Assembly: GCA_002946415.1 (NCBI GenBank)
Contig: NJPS01000077.1
Span: forward strand, 1-64,000
From: Rutstroemia sp. NJR-2017a BVV2
Taxonomy: Eukaryota; Ascomycota; Leotiomycetes; Helotiales; Rutstroemiaceae
Reading direction: 5' to 3'
DNA length: 64,000 bases
In this document: in pieces, positions 1-11,893 of the stretch
Layout: each line of letters starts with the position of its first letter
How positions within the stretch are numbered: the stretch's first letter is position 1
The notes under the pieces: generated by a model
What the model was told of the DNA's origin: nothing
What the model saw: the letters and a program-made list of their open reading frames with translations, nothing else
Databases searched by the model: none
Translations under genes and position numbers: made by a program

Positions 1-58
1 AATAAAAAAAAAAAATAAAAAAAATAAAAATATATTAATAATTAAAAAAAAAAAATAA

Positions 59-121
<63 letters not shown>

Positions 122-1160
122 ATAATAAAATTATAAAGAAAAAAAATTAAATAAATAAAATTAAGTTCATTATAAAATTAAAAAAAATTTAAAATAAATA
201 TAATAATAATTAAATTTAAAGTTAATTAAAATCAAATAAAATAAATTATATAATAGAAATAAATAAATCAATATTATTTATATATATAAATATTTATATT
301 AATATTTATATTAATATAATTTTAATAAAGATAAATAATAAATAAATTAAATAAATCAAATTTGATAATAATATTAATATTTTATATTTGTTATTTTAAT
401 ATATAATATATTAAAAAATATTAAAATAATAATAATAATAATAAAATAATAATAAAAGATTATTAAATATAATATATTAAAAAAAGTTATATTAAATATT
501 AATTATTTATATATATAAAAAATTTTTTATTTTAAAAACTTTTAATATAAAGAAAAAAAAAGAAAAAAAGATTAATAATAATTAATTAATTTTTAATTAA
601 TATTCTATATTTAGATTATAATTATAATAAAATATAAAATCAAATTAATAAATTTAATTATATTAAATTATATAAAATTCTCGAGTTATTTTAATAATTT
701 ATTATTAATAAATTTTAATATTTTAATTAAATCAAAATAATAATATTATATATTTTTATATATAAAATTCAATTTAGTATATTATTATTAAATTAATTAA
801 ATATAATATATATTTTATAAATTCAATTTAATTAATTAATTAATCTAATTTATAATTTTTAATTTAATAAATTAATAAAAGATAAATAAATGATTTTTCT
901 ATAATTAAAGAATTTAAATAATTACGAAAAAATTATTAGATAAAAATTAATAAATTAGTTTTATTACTTCAAATTTCTTTTTTTATAATTTTATTATAAA
1001 ATATTTATAATATAATAATTTATATAATAATTTAGGAATTTTTTAATTAATTAGTAAAATTAGAATTTCTATTTTATAAATTTTTGTTTATAAATATATT
1101 AGATATAAATAGATGAAGTTATTTATATAAAGTAGAATATATTAATTAATAAGTTATTAT
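1..1160. repeat. Extreme A/T low-complexity block
   Basis: Almost every base is A or T, with a pure poly(A) run at about 61-119 and tandem ATT/AAT/TTA words throughout; only scattered single G or C bases occur. No reading frame of note exists on either strand. Composition switches abruptly to ordinary genic sequence near 1160-1190. It resembles an AT-isochore edge, a centromere- or telomere-proximal block, or mitochondrial-type intergenic DNA. The block runs off the window edge, so its size and nature cannot be fixed here. Confidence 0.85.
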
Positions 1161-1393
1161 AAAATCTCACTTTATCCTTACTAAGTTCGAGCAAATAAAG
1201 TTCATAGCTTTTATCGCAAGCATGGGTGTGGGTCTAAACATATACCTACCGAATGGATGGATCTACAAGGCTACGGTTCACTTATGCACAATAACAACAT
1301 AGTAATTACAACCGCACTACTCGTCATCCCTAAGATTGGAGTCCATTCGCCCACCTGCATAGTGAACCTTTGTAGACATTCGGTGCTTTCCAT

Positions 1394-3782
1394 ATGACCA
1401 TGTCGCTAGGAGGGGATGTTGGGGTAGACACCGGGTCGTCGCCAAATGGAGATTCATTCGTGCCTTCGTCTGGGGGAGCCATCGCTTCAAACCATGAGAC
1501 AACAGACTTGAATGCTAAAGCGGTTCAAGATGTGACAGGTTCGGAGGTGAAGTCTTCAGTTAGCCCAGTGTTATATGCTCACTGACAAGATGTATCCAGA
1601 TCGGGATCTCAACATTGCTGAACAGATTGAAACAGAGTATTGCTTCTGCGAAGGTATGGTCCGAACATCCTTATAGAATTTGTAACTGATCTCATTTGCC
1701 CAGGAATTTGCGCTTTTTCTTAAGAAAAGATCTACAATGGAAGAAGAGCATTCAAACGGTCTAAAGAAACTCTGCAAGGCAACAGGAGATAGCATTCGCA
1801 AGCCGGAACATCGACACGGTTCATTCCTCCAGTCTTATGAGGAGATTATCAATATACATGAGCGAATGGCTGAAAATGGGGCACAATTTGGTATGTCTTT
1901 GCACCAAATGCACGAGGATCTTATCGAAATGGCTTCAAATATCGAAAAGGGAAGAAAGCACTGGAAAAATACCGGGTTAGCAGCAGAACAACGTGCTGCC
2001 GATGCGGAAGCTGCTATGAGGAAATCAAAGGCGAAATACGATTCCTTAGCCGACGAGTACGACAGGGCTCGGACGGGAGACCGGCAACCCGGCAAGATAT
2101 TTGGGCTTAAGGGTCCAAAATCGGCAGCGCAGCATGAAGAAGACCTCCTTCGCAAGGTACAAGCAGCTGATGCAGACTATGCGTCCAAGGTTCAGATTGC
2201 TCAAAGCCAGCGTAGCGAGCTGTGGTCGAAATTGAGGCCGGAGGCAGTTAGGGCTTTGGAGGATCTCATACAGGAATGCGATTCGGCATTAACTTTGCAG
2301 ATGCAAAAGTTCGGTAAGTGAATAGATGTTTGATAAGGCTGTCCTACTAACTTTCACTGCAGCATCATTCAACGAGAAGCTTTTACTGAGCAATGGCTTG
2401 AACATAAGTCCGATTCGGACAAAGGAACAAGGGTCCTCTAACCGCAGCCTTCGTGAAGCAGTTAATTCGATTGACAATGAGAAAGATCTAAGCAACTTCA
2501 TCAGCAGTTTCGCTGGTAAAGTACCGCCCAAAGCCACTGAGATCAGATACCAACGCAACCCGGTGAGTACTTCAAATACACAATGATAGAGAAATCATAC
2601 AATTGTGGCTAAACTGTCATATAGGTTCTTGGAACTTCGCAGCAGGTTGCTCAACACCAATCAGACCTATCTAGCACAGCTCCCACACGACAGGGGCCAG
2701 CTCCAGTAAGCATACCGCCACAGTCATCCCACCAAGCCCACATGAGCCAGCCCTTCAATCAAATTGCCCCGCAATCTAATTCCCAGCATGAACGAAGCTT
2801 GAGTCACGGGCCCTCTCTTTCACAACATGTGGGGCCACCGCTCGTACACGAGGGACCAGTTGCCAATAATAGTGCGGATCTTAGCACATGGTCACCCCGT
2901 ACGGACGGACCTCCTCAGATTTCCACGTTACCATTTCAACCACAATCCCAGAGCGAAGCACCAGCGCAGCAGACACCAACCAGTTCATCTGGTCTTTATT
3001 CGCCCTCTTCCCATTTGCAATCTTCTGTTCCAAGTGCTGGACCAGCTGTTGCTACACATCTGGCCCCGCTCAAACCCGTGTTTGGCCTTAGCCTGGATGA
3101 TTTGTTTGAAAGAGATGGGTCTGCGGTTCCTATGATTGTTTATCAATGCATTCAGGCTGTTGATCTTTTCGGTCTTGAAGTGGAAGGGATATACCGGTTA
3201 TCTGGCACCGCGTCCCATATTACAAAGATCAAAGCCATGTTCGATAACGGCAAGCTTCGACCTTACCCCTGTTGCTTGCCTGCGTGCTAACATAATTTTC
3301 AGATGCTTCGAAGGTGGATTTTCGAAATCCAGAAAGTTTTTTTCAAGATGTTAATAGTGTCGCTGGGTTGCTAAAGCAATTTTTCCGCGAGTTGCCTAAC
3401 CCTCTATTAACTGTTGAGCAATATCCTGCATTCATAGAAGCTGCAAGTTCGTATATCTTTTTGTCTGAGCACTTTGCGTTTTGCTGATATTCATATACAC
3501 ATAGAGCAAGAAGACGAGATAGTCCGTCGCGACTCTCTTCATGCCATCATTAACGGCTTACCTGACCCTAATTATGCTACTCTCCGCGCCCTTACGTTAC
3601 ATCTAAATCGCGTACAAGAACACTCGGCTTCGAACCGGATGAATGCCAGCAATCTAGCAATTGTCTTTGGACCTACTCTTATGGGTGCAAACACCGGACC
3701 GAATATTCAGGACGCCGGTTGGCAGGTTCGGGTCATCGACACAATCTTGAACAATACATACCAGATATTTGACGATGATTGA
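1394..3782 (+). CDS. RGD1: F-BAR and RhoGAP domain protein, Rgd1-like
   Basis: Predicted GTPase-activating protein for Rho-type GTPases, acting at the plasma membrane in polarised growth and cell-wall signalling. Seven exons: 1394-1546, 1600-1653, 1704-2313, 2363-2562, 2625-3249, 3303-3446, 3505-3782, giving 687 residues. The F-BAR domain spans about residues 50-330, with [13 protein letters not shown] joined across an intron to [10 protein letters not shown] and [12 protein letters not shown] Ser/Pro/Gln-rich linker follows. The RhoGAP domain covers about 487-685, with the arginine-finger motif GIYRLSG near residue 530 and the conserved stretches [10 protein letters not shown] and [13 protein letters not shown]. 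Intron 5 (3250-3302) starts with GC rather than GT. The start ATG at 1394 is the first usable one; a longer 5' exon cannot be excluded because the upstream DNA soon becomes A/T-only. Family assignment is firm, the exact N-terminus less so. Confidence 0.9.
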
Positions 3783-4325
3783 AGGAGCATTAATGCCGAA
3801 TGCGGTGGTTACTTTGTGGTGTTACTACTTCTTCTAACATCTCTAACACCGGTGACCAGCCAGTGATTAAGAACAATGGAAGCAATGATATCATACACCG
3901 GTGAGAATCAGTGTTATCACCACATCCTCCTCTTTCGATAAGCCTACGCCTATTGCTCGACCTGTTAAAGCCCACTGCATATGACAGACTGCTCTGAAAG
4001 TGAGGTTAGCTTACCATGAAATAGTGTTCTGTCCGACCTCAGCCCTCTGGGATGTGAGCAGCCGATCCTTGTCACGGCGGATTGCAGTGTACCTTTTCAC
4101 AATGTGACATGCTAGGTGACTTCAATGGAAGAATCTTGTTCCTAGTCATGGCCGGTCAACTTAGTGGACTATTTGGATGTGGATTTTGCATTAGATATCA
4201 TAGTTTAGTTAAAGCTATTTACGCTGTTTACGCATTGCGTAACTACATACGCCGAGAATGATGTTCAATTCTATCCATTTCCAACCGATCAAGTATCTAT
4301 GACAAATTCACAATAACATGAACAA
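3783..4325. other. Intergenic, two converging 3' ends
   Basis: This interval lies between the stop codons of the RhoGAP gene (+) and MED12 (-). It presumably holds both 3' untranslated regions. I see no convincing open frame, RNA gene or repeat in it. Confidence 0.6.
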
Positions 4326-7300
4326 CTAATCAATCGCTCTGCGACTTGCAAAGAGGGTCAGACTGAGGCTAGTATCGTTTTCACCCATGTTAGGGGTTGG
4401 TTCGCCTAACATCTCCCAGCGTTTAAGAATGAAGGGAATGAGCTGCGGAGTCCCTTCCGGACTAAATTCCAAATTCGGTAATGAGCTATGCTTTCCTGTG
4501 CCTGCAACTCTGTCACCGTGACTTATATATAACCAGTCGGAGGAGTTTGCCATAATACTAAAAATATAGCTGGTCTTTGAGCTTGATGCAACATCGCGCA
4601 GGCTACGGATGCACTGCTGTCTTGTGTCTTCTGGAAGAACATCCACCAGATGCAAGGCGAGATCATAGCATTTCTGTAGTGGTGATTCTAGATGGTACTC
4701 CACGTTTGTTTCGAGGATATGCATCTCTAGGTAGATAGCCGTTAGGACAAGTAGAATCCTTCCCCGATGCTCATGGCCCAGCTTTGACTGTTCAAGCGCA
4801 GCGGTTTGCGATCCCGTAAATGATAATAAAATGGGAAGCCATTTGCTAACGAACATAGCCTTTAGTGGAGTGTTATGCGCATTTGCAACGAATTGCCAAG
4901 CGCCATTCAATATGGCGATAAGGTCCGGGAAAAAGTTATGTAAATACTGAATTGACACTGGCCCCTTTCGTGAAATCGTGCTGATTGTCAAGTCAAGTAT
5001 AAGCAACAGACTTTCCGCTCTTGCTAATTGGTCGTCTTTTTGCAAAATGTCATTAAAGTTCGATGCTCTGATGGAATGGAACATCGTAAGCAGCTGGTTT
5101 TCTGTTCCACGTCGAAGATGTTGAATGACTGAGAGATCCAAGGATGGTATAATACAAGTCCAGGTTGTATCCCCAGACAGGATGACGGAATCAATTGCAC
5201 GGTTTAGATCATCGAACTGAATTGTAGAGTGTAGCCTTTGGGAATTGATCTTGACATGGTCGCCAGAGCCGAATGCGGATGTTACTTTCAATTGACAAAA
5301 AGGCAGAGTAAGATCATTCGCTAATCTTAATGTAGCTTCGAGCGGTAGCTCGGGAATTTCGTTCGGCCATGCAGGATCGAGAAGCTTATTGATCACCGCA
5401 TTTAATAGCTTCGAGGCCTTATCATTGTCGCCATATAATACAGGAAACACCAAGGTCCTGGTGGTCGAATCGACGCTAGACAACACCAAAGTCTGTAACA
5501 GCTCATGCATTACTGCACCAGTCAATAGATCCGAGGTTGTGGACGCAAGAAATGACAGTTCCTCGTCAACTGAATGTGAGCACGCTTCGAAAGCATGGCG
5601 AACGATTGACAATGTCAGTATTTGACTATCCGCCAACATGTGCTCTTGGAAGAGTCGAGTACGATATGTCTCATCTCTTGTCAGCAGACCTGGCAGAACA
5701 AGTGGCCTTACTACTATTGCAAGGAGTTCCATAGCTAGACGTCCCACAATCTTCCGTTCTAGCGCCACCTCGTGTTGGACGAGCCTCAGGCAGATCTTGG
5801 AAAGATCTGTAATTGATAGGCACCCAATCCCAAGTAAGGGACCGCAAATCTGAAGCATGCTTGGTCGGACTGCTAGGTTCAGAATTCTTGACAGCCATAA
5901 GGTCATTAGAGAGTCAAAGGACTGGGCATTGAAGTCTCTTAATCCTGATAACAGCTGCACGCACTTTCTTTGCTGCTCCAATGACTTTTCCCATGAGCTA
6001 GACCAGTGTTCAATGACCTTGTGGAAAAGTCGTTCCATGGTACCTTGATCCATGCTTGTTCCATTTGCCAATACTTTCTCAATCTCATCTATGAAGTCTG
6101 CTTCGCCGTTTTGTAAGACACCAGCCATGTGATCCGAAACAGGTGAGCAGGCATCAGCGGTATGCTTCTTATCGCTGAGTGACAGCTGGCGACTAAGTTG
6201 CGAGGAGATGACTTGGTGATCTGGAATTCTTGTTGAAAGGTCCACCAGGGAAACCAAAAAACCTCGTGCAATGGTATCTTGATCGTCTGCTAAGGACTGC
6301 ATGCGACTAACAAGAGTATCGAAAAGCTCCTTGAGAGCACCGATAGCAGCAAAACTTGTGATGTGCAAATTCAACGTATCGGCACATGAAGAAAGCATTT
6401 GACTATCATGGGAACCTGCGACATATTTGATAACGTCAGCGAGCATGGCGAAGTCATCTATGGTCTCAAGACATTCGCGGACGAAGCTAAACTCAATTGC
6501 AGTAAAAGAGAAAGATTTTCGAACCATAGAAGGTGCAGGCCAGCTATCCAAGGAAGAATGCGTAAGCTGGATACGGCGAGCGGAATGATCGCGAAGCCAA
6601 CAGCCTACTTCTGATTTCCCGGCGCGGGTCAAGCCGGTGAGGAGGCTCCCAACGTATTCGAACTCACCCCGAGTTTGAAGAGATCCGTCATGTGGTGCGG
6701 GTAGGTCTTCAGATATGCTACTCTTCATAATCTCGATGCATTTCGCAATTTGTTCTTCTTCTCTGTCCAGTGCATACCCAGCACGAAGAAGTAGAGTTTT
6801 CCGCAACGCGATCATCCCTTCACTCAAATCATGAATTGGGATTTCTGCAAGAAGTCTAGTTGCACAAGGGCCAGTGGGAGCAAGGTCAGTTGGGGCTTGT
6901 ATTCCACCTCGACCGATCAACCACTGGAAGTATGTCGAAACACAAAAGTCTTTCGAGCGAGCTAGTTCGCATATGAGGTGATAAAATGCTGGCTTGTTAC
7001 GTCCAACCTCGCAGGAACTAGCATCTATGAACGACAGTACAGCTGCAGTGACATCAATGCCTAGATGACTCCATGATCTTAAGAGACGAGCACCTATGAA
7101 TACTTTTGCCCTGCCTGGCCGATAACTGGAGGTAGACCAATCCAACGCAGCGTTCAAAAGAACGGTTTTGTCGTTATCTAGCTGCCAGCAAACGTTGACA
7201 ATGTCGTTGGTCCATGTGGTGGATAGAACTTTATCCAATGCCCGGAACAGGCGTTGCTGGGAGAAGTGTCGGGATTTGCTACTCAAAGTAGTCAGTCGCA

Positions 7301-9050
7301 GGTTGCGACGATCAAGCTCTTGCCAGACAGCACAGAGATGAGAATCATCGGGACAGGTAAGGCTAAGACGTAAAGTCTCTCCGTACTTCGACCAAGTCTC
7401 AGGCGACAAGAAATTATCTGGGCCTGATAACAACAAGTCTTTAAGAAGCAAACGTAGTCGATCAACTAATGGTCCTAAAATATCGCGATCTGGATGCTCT
7501 GTGGCCTACGAAGAAGAGTCAGGAAAGTAATGAATGGACGATCTCATGAAGCTCATGCCCTTACCTCAGAGAAACGAGTAAGCAGCGCGGCTGCTAAGCG
7601 ACGTCCAAACCTGCGATATCTTAAGATGTCTTTCCAGTACACTTGTGCAATCAGAAGCCACATGGGTAGCTTGGACTGCGAAGTCGACTCGAGGGAAGAC
7701 AAAATCCAATCCATGTAATGCTCTCGGTCTAAGAGGCATTCCTCATGCAAGTGCGCGGCCAACCGAATCCTATATATTCGTAAACGAATGTCTCAATTGG
7801 TCAAGCTTTCGGAGTTACTCACGCATAGTTGATTCTGCGGCGGAAGTCCTTTTCCCCACATGAACCGATGATTCCTTCTAGTACCTGTTCAACGCAAACC
7901 GTGAAGTCTCGAACCCATTTAGTCTCGCCCCCCATGGCAAATGCACCACTTGCCCCTTTCCTTCGAAATGATCTCAACTCATTCGCACCTACGCACTTAG
8001 CTAGCCACACAGCTCTTTCGATAGGTATATTCTTGCTTAGTGAATGTTCAAGGAGGACTTTACCGCGAATTCCATGGGGAATGGAGCGGCTGAGACGTCG
8101 CAGTGATATCGTTGGATTAGCTAGATCCTTCAACCAAATTTCTCTTTTGGTGTCCGTTACTGTTACTCGCGGTGGTGGCTTGAAGGTTGAATTTGCAGTG
8201 ATGTTCCCATGCGCCCTTCTTTGCGCAAGAACACTTGTGAATAGCGAAGACAATGTTTGTAAGCCACTCTTGTGTTTTAAAGATGGATATATAGATGTTT
8301 TCGCTGTGCCCGTCTCATTCTGGGTCATTTGTGTCTTGTCGAAGAACCCTTGGCGAATGACAGATTCCGAAAATTGATCTTCTGGATGGTTGCCGTGCCA
8401 CGGAAAGAAATCAGCATGACCTGCGGCAAGGTGTTAGCATTGCTATGGTTGACGATCAACGAGGGATCACCCATTGACATACCATTTGGAGCATAAGAAG
8501 GTGCAGCAGCCGGAACCTCTAAAACATATGGCTTTGGCCGAACATCTTTCCTGTTAGGGTTCGTTTGTGATGTATTGAATTTCTCGACAGGTGGCGGAGC
8601 GTGCCGACCGGGTCGAACAGGGAGCGGCATCAATTTTGTTGAAGTATGGCTATGCGTTTGTTCAGGCAATATACCAATGTTGGACGGTCTAATTTTTTGC
8701 ACATCAGAATGGAGCTGAGGCCGTCCGCGCACAGGAAGAGGTGGTCTGCTAGAGAGCAGACTCGATGATCCCCCACCATGAATTTCTGTTTGACCGGAGC
8801 CATTTGGATCGTTCGAAAGTTCTTGCTTGAGGCGCGACCCACCCGTTCTCGATGATGATCCATAACGCGCAGATGCGAAATCGGGCACATCGACGGTTAG
8901 ATCTATGGTGTTTTCATTGTGCCTCCGACTGGTAGAGGTGGAAGATAGACTTCGATGAGGCGACGGCCTCCCAATGGAAGCAGTATTCAGTGGCCTCTGT
9001 GATTGCGATTGTCGTTGGGCCTGCGACCCGACGAGGGGTTTTGTGGTCAT
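4326..9050 (-). CDS. MED12: Mediator subunit 12 (Srb8), CDK8 kinase module
   Basis: Subunit of the CDK8 (Srb8-11) module of Mediator, which represses or tunes RNA polymerase II transcription in the nucleus. Four exons on the minus strand (9050-8483, 8420-7823, 7769-7565, 7505-4326) give 1516 residues, the usual size for filamentous fungi. The first ~190 residues are low-complexity (Ser/Pro/Arg-rich, IDLTVDVPDF). Then come the family signatures GHADFFPWHGNHPEDQFSE, built across intron 1, IWLKDLANPTISLRRLSRSI near residue 285, and the helical block LLDREHYMDW with PMWLLIAQVYWKDILRYRR built across introns 2 and 3. The remaining ~1050 residues are one large helical exon with no low-complexity break. 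All three introns have GT donors (GTATGT, GTGAGT, GTAAGG). The 5' end faces the Asterix gene across a 963-base gap. Assignment rests on the N-terminal Med12 signatures. Confidence 0.9.
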
Positions 9051-9590
9051 GATTGCGCCATGCCGTGGTGGACTAATGCGACTCTAACATGTTATATGAT
9101 GGCGAAGTGTACGGGTTGTCGGGTAATGAACAGTCAGTCGCAAGAGCAGGTTACTTCGTGTAATTGACGGAAACAGGCGCAACTCGAGAAAATTCGTATT
9201 TTGATATTCGCAAAGCCAAGCCAATAATGGATGAGGTGGTTTGATGATGCGGCGTCGGGTTTACGATTTAGAACGAGCTTCCTAAAGGTAAGGATAGCGA
9301 AGAGCGAAGATACGGACGTATAGATGGATTTTGTGATGACTCCTGGGCCTTTGCTTTAGCTGGATCGGATGTGCAAATGGAGGTTATTGTATGATGGCTA
9401 ATGCTCACTTTATCAAGAGATTGATGAAGCGAGGTGAGATGAGATAGAGTGGTAGTGAGGTGAGGTGTCTGAGGTCTGGCCTGGCGAGCCTGGCTTGTGT
9501 GGATAATGAAGGGCGTGGTGGGAGATCGGCGCAGCGGGCATACTGTAGCGGCATGGACTACGGAAGTAATATTATTGCGGGAGAAGGCCA

Positions 9591-9614
9591 GAGGCTCAGA
9601 GGCTCAGAGGCTCA
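9591..9614 (+). repeat. Tandem repeat, 3 x GAGGCTCA
   Basis: Three perfect, contiguous copies of an 8-base unit, 57 bases before a second 8-base array of different sequence. It lies inside the MED12/Asterix promoter gap. It is short enough to be a strand-slippage product and no function is implied. Confidence 0.85.
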
Positions 9615-9670
9615 GCGACTAACAAACCCAGAAATTAGCACAAACCACCTCTGTACCCAATGGAGACTGG

Positions 9671-9708
9671 GAAGGCTGGAAGGCTGGAAGGCTGGAAGGC
9701 TGGAAGGC
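9671..9708 (+). repeat. Tandem repeat, 4.75 x GAAGGCTG
   Basis: Four complete copies of GAAGGCTG plus a six-base partial copy. A CCACCCTGC/CCTGCC-type short repeat follows at about 9757-9787. Such arrays are good length-polymorphism candidates between isolates. Confidence 0.9.
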
Positions 9709-10013
9709 GTGGAAGGCTATCCCGGAATATTACCTCGACTTGCTCGACTGTCTAGCCTGCCACCCTGCCACCCTGCCTCGCCTGCCCAGGTCAAAAGTAC
9801 GTGCCAATCGGAAATATACCCATCTTGGGTGGGTACAGGCTTCACTACCTTTCTGCCCTTTCCCTCCAGCAGAACAAGTGCTTTAACTTACGACACTCTC
9901 ATCGCAATTTCTAATTAACCACTTTTCAGTACTCACGAAGATCAAGGACTTCTAAACATATAGACGTAAGGTTACTCGTCAAGGACCTACACATCAATCT
10001 TCCCCATCAAGCC

Positions 10014-10607
10014 ATGTCGGCCAAGAAGGATATGCGACGGGCTGATCTGAGTACGTACGACCTGTTGCTGCAATGATATCCACTACAATTGTAGAATGTT
10101 CTAACCAATACGTCGACTCCTCATCCAGTTATTCCATATCAATCACCAGTTGCGAAAGAATCTGCCAGCGACTTTAGCAGCACCTTAGGTAGTACTTTGC
10201 CAATGGCTGCGATGTTCACGCGCAACAAGCTCATCGGATGGTTCGTTTGACCCACGGATACCTTCTTCATCCATTCAAGCTTATGCAAGGCAATCCTGGA
10301 TGTTAGGAGAAGTTGCTGATGAAAAGCAGGGCGTCGGTAGTGTTTGCAATTCAAAATTGGCTGGGTGAATCTTCTGAGGCGAAGAAGACTTCCTCTCAAC
10401 CAGCTTATTTCTCCGTTGGAATGTCAGGTAAGGACCATTACCCTTTTAAGATGTGAGGACCACGCTAACATACATGCGATTCATAGCTATGGCCCTCCTT
10501 ATCGTAAGTCGAATAACACCACATGTTGGAAGACCATCTGCTCATCTTGTTACCTCCAGACCTACCTACCAATGTTCCTTCCTCCCCCTGCCACACCTGC
10601 GCGATAG
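10014..10607 (+). CDS. Asterix (UPF0139/WDR83OS-type) ER membrane protein
   Basis: Small membrane protein of the Asterix family. In animals Asterix pairs with CCDC47 in the PAT complex, which shields unassembled membrane segments at the ER translocon. Five exons (10014-10050, 10129-10240, 10330-10427, 10487-10503, 10560-10607) give 103 residues, close to the family's ~105. The reading is MSAKKDMRRADL, then a linker, then STLPMAAMFTRNKLIGW, followed by two hydrophobic segments (VVFAIQNWLG and VGMSAMALLITYLPMFLP) and a Pro-rich tail. Exon 4 is only 17 bases, yet frame and hydrophobic continuity are restored only when it is included. No single long open frame covers the gene, so automated callers may miss it. 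The assignment is from remembered family sequence and overall architecture. Confidence 0.8.
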
Positions 10608-11893
10608 GCATTATATTGAGACATGGCGACTGCGGACGATTTCGGCTTATCCCTAGAATGATTACTATGCAGAGCGGTTACTGGAAGAAGCAGGGACGAG
10701 ATAGATGCGGAAGAAAGTAATGATCATGCTGTGGCGCGGAAGTAAGACGTGCGATCTGATATTCTCTGCATTATTATTATTAAATATCAGAATTGATGCC
10801 ACTGCACTATGTCATCCCATCGACTACCTTAGGATTTATAGAAGCTACTGGGTGATGCTTTGGTAATGTAGGATCTTAGGAAATATGGCCGAGCACATTG
10901 ATAACGGAGTGAACAAGAAATGGAGAGATAACTAATAGTTCCACGGGTTTATGTTTTGCGCGACACTCTGTATCGTACTCAGACTTGAAATGAAAGTGGA
11001 CAGTGGGCATGGTGGATTGATGTCGTTGTTCTTCTTCAGTGAACGAAGCTGCAAGCTGCCTTGATGCTGGCCAGGTGTGTTGGGTTGAATGGCGAGGGTG
11101 ACGGCGAGGGTGACGGCGAGGTGACGGCGATGCATGTGGTGATAGCCTTCTCTGCTGGCTAGTGTAGTAAGCGGCGGCAGCTTGCTTCGCTCTGCAAGTT
11201 GCTCTGTCCCTGGAGGGCCTTCCCTCCTTTCGTGCTAGGGGGGTAATTATTGAGGTTTGTCTGGCAGTTTGAACGTCTGATGGTGTGAAAAAGTGGAAAA
11301 TGGCTAAAAGCAAAGTTGCCACTAGGCCGCAATAGGGCTGAATACCCCACCATCCCCTAGCGAGTACCCACTTCCCTTCCCTTCCAGTGCCTTCCTCTTC
11401 CTACGGTTCCGTATGAAGTATTTATTCTTGCCTTCGAGGCCTTCTTCGCATACTGTACTTCCGTACCGTGCTCGTGCCACAGACCCAGACGCTATTCTCT
11501 ATTCTCACTCTTCCACCCACCGCTGTCCCCCTCTCTTGCCACAACCACAACAACTTGCACTTGAATCCTCAATCCATCCTCAGTCTCCAATCTCCACTCT
11601 CACAACAACACAACTCGCAAACAATAAACGACTGTGAACCAGATCGCACTCTACGAAATATCACTCCGCTCGACCTGCCGAATAAAAGAGTACTATACTA
11701 GTTAGTTCCACCCCAAACTTACCCCCGTTGCTTTCTTTTCTCCTCTCTTTCTCATCTCACGAACTCTTTCACGTCACTCATAACTTCAGCCCCAAGTGTC
11801 AAAGATAGTCGTCACAGCTCACGCACTTACTTACAAATTACTTCTTCCACAATAGAATCCAAGTTTCAAAGGAACCCAGTTACACTCGAGTTT
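10608..11893. promoter_or_regulatory. Asterix 3' region and eIF1 promoter/leader
   Basis: About 1.3 kb with no supportable gene. From about 11380 to 11890 the plus strand is strongly C/T-rich with CAACAACAACTTGC-type stretches, as expected for the promoter and long untranslated leader of a highly expressed gene such as eIF1. A 12-base tandem repeat sits at 11091-11125. The 148-codon minus-strand frame at 10876-11322 is low-complexity and resembles no family. Confidence 0.5.
11091..11125 (+). repeat. Tandem repeat, GGCGAGGGTGAC unit
   Basis: Two perfect 12-base copies and a third copy lacking one G, upstream of the eIF1 leader. It has a regular 12-base period and is purine-rich on the plus strand. 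Confidence 0.85.

Larger units (their letters stand above)
9051..10013. promoter_or_regulatory. Divergent promoter region MED12 / Asterix
   Basis: Gap between the start codons of two genes transcribed apart. It contains short tandem repeats (listed separately) and purine-rich GAGGTGAG words near 9430-9470. The 152-codon open frame at 9460-9918 is built on the repeats and resembles no family, so I treat it as chance. Confidence 0.5.

Noticed and set aside
7829..8377. 182-codon plus-strand frame opposite MED12
   Set aside because: Shadow of the conserved MED12 exon on the other strand.
9460..9918. 152-codon open frame in the MED12/Asterix gap
   Set aside because: It runs through the tandem repeats, is low-complexity and resembles no protein family; its length is explained by composition.
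10876..11322. 148-codon minus-strand open frame upstream of eIF1
   Set aside because: It overlaps the 12-base repeat, is Arg/His/Ser-skewed and has no exon partners; more likely promoter or leader DNA.
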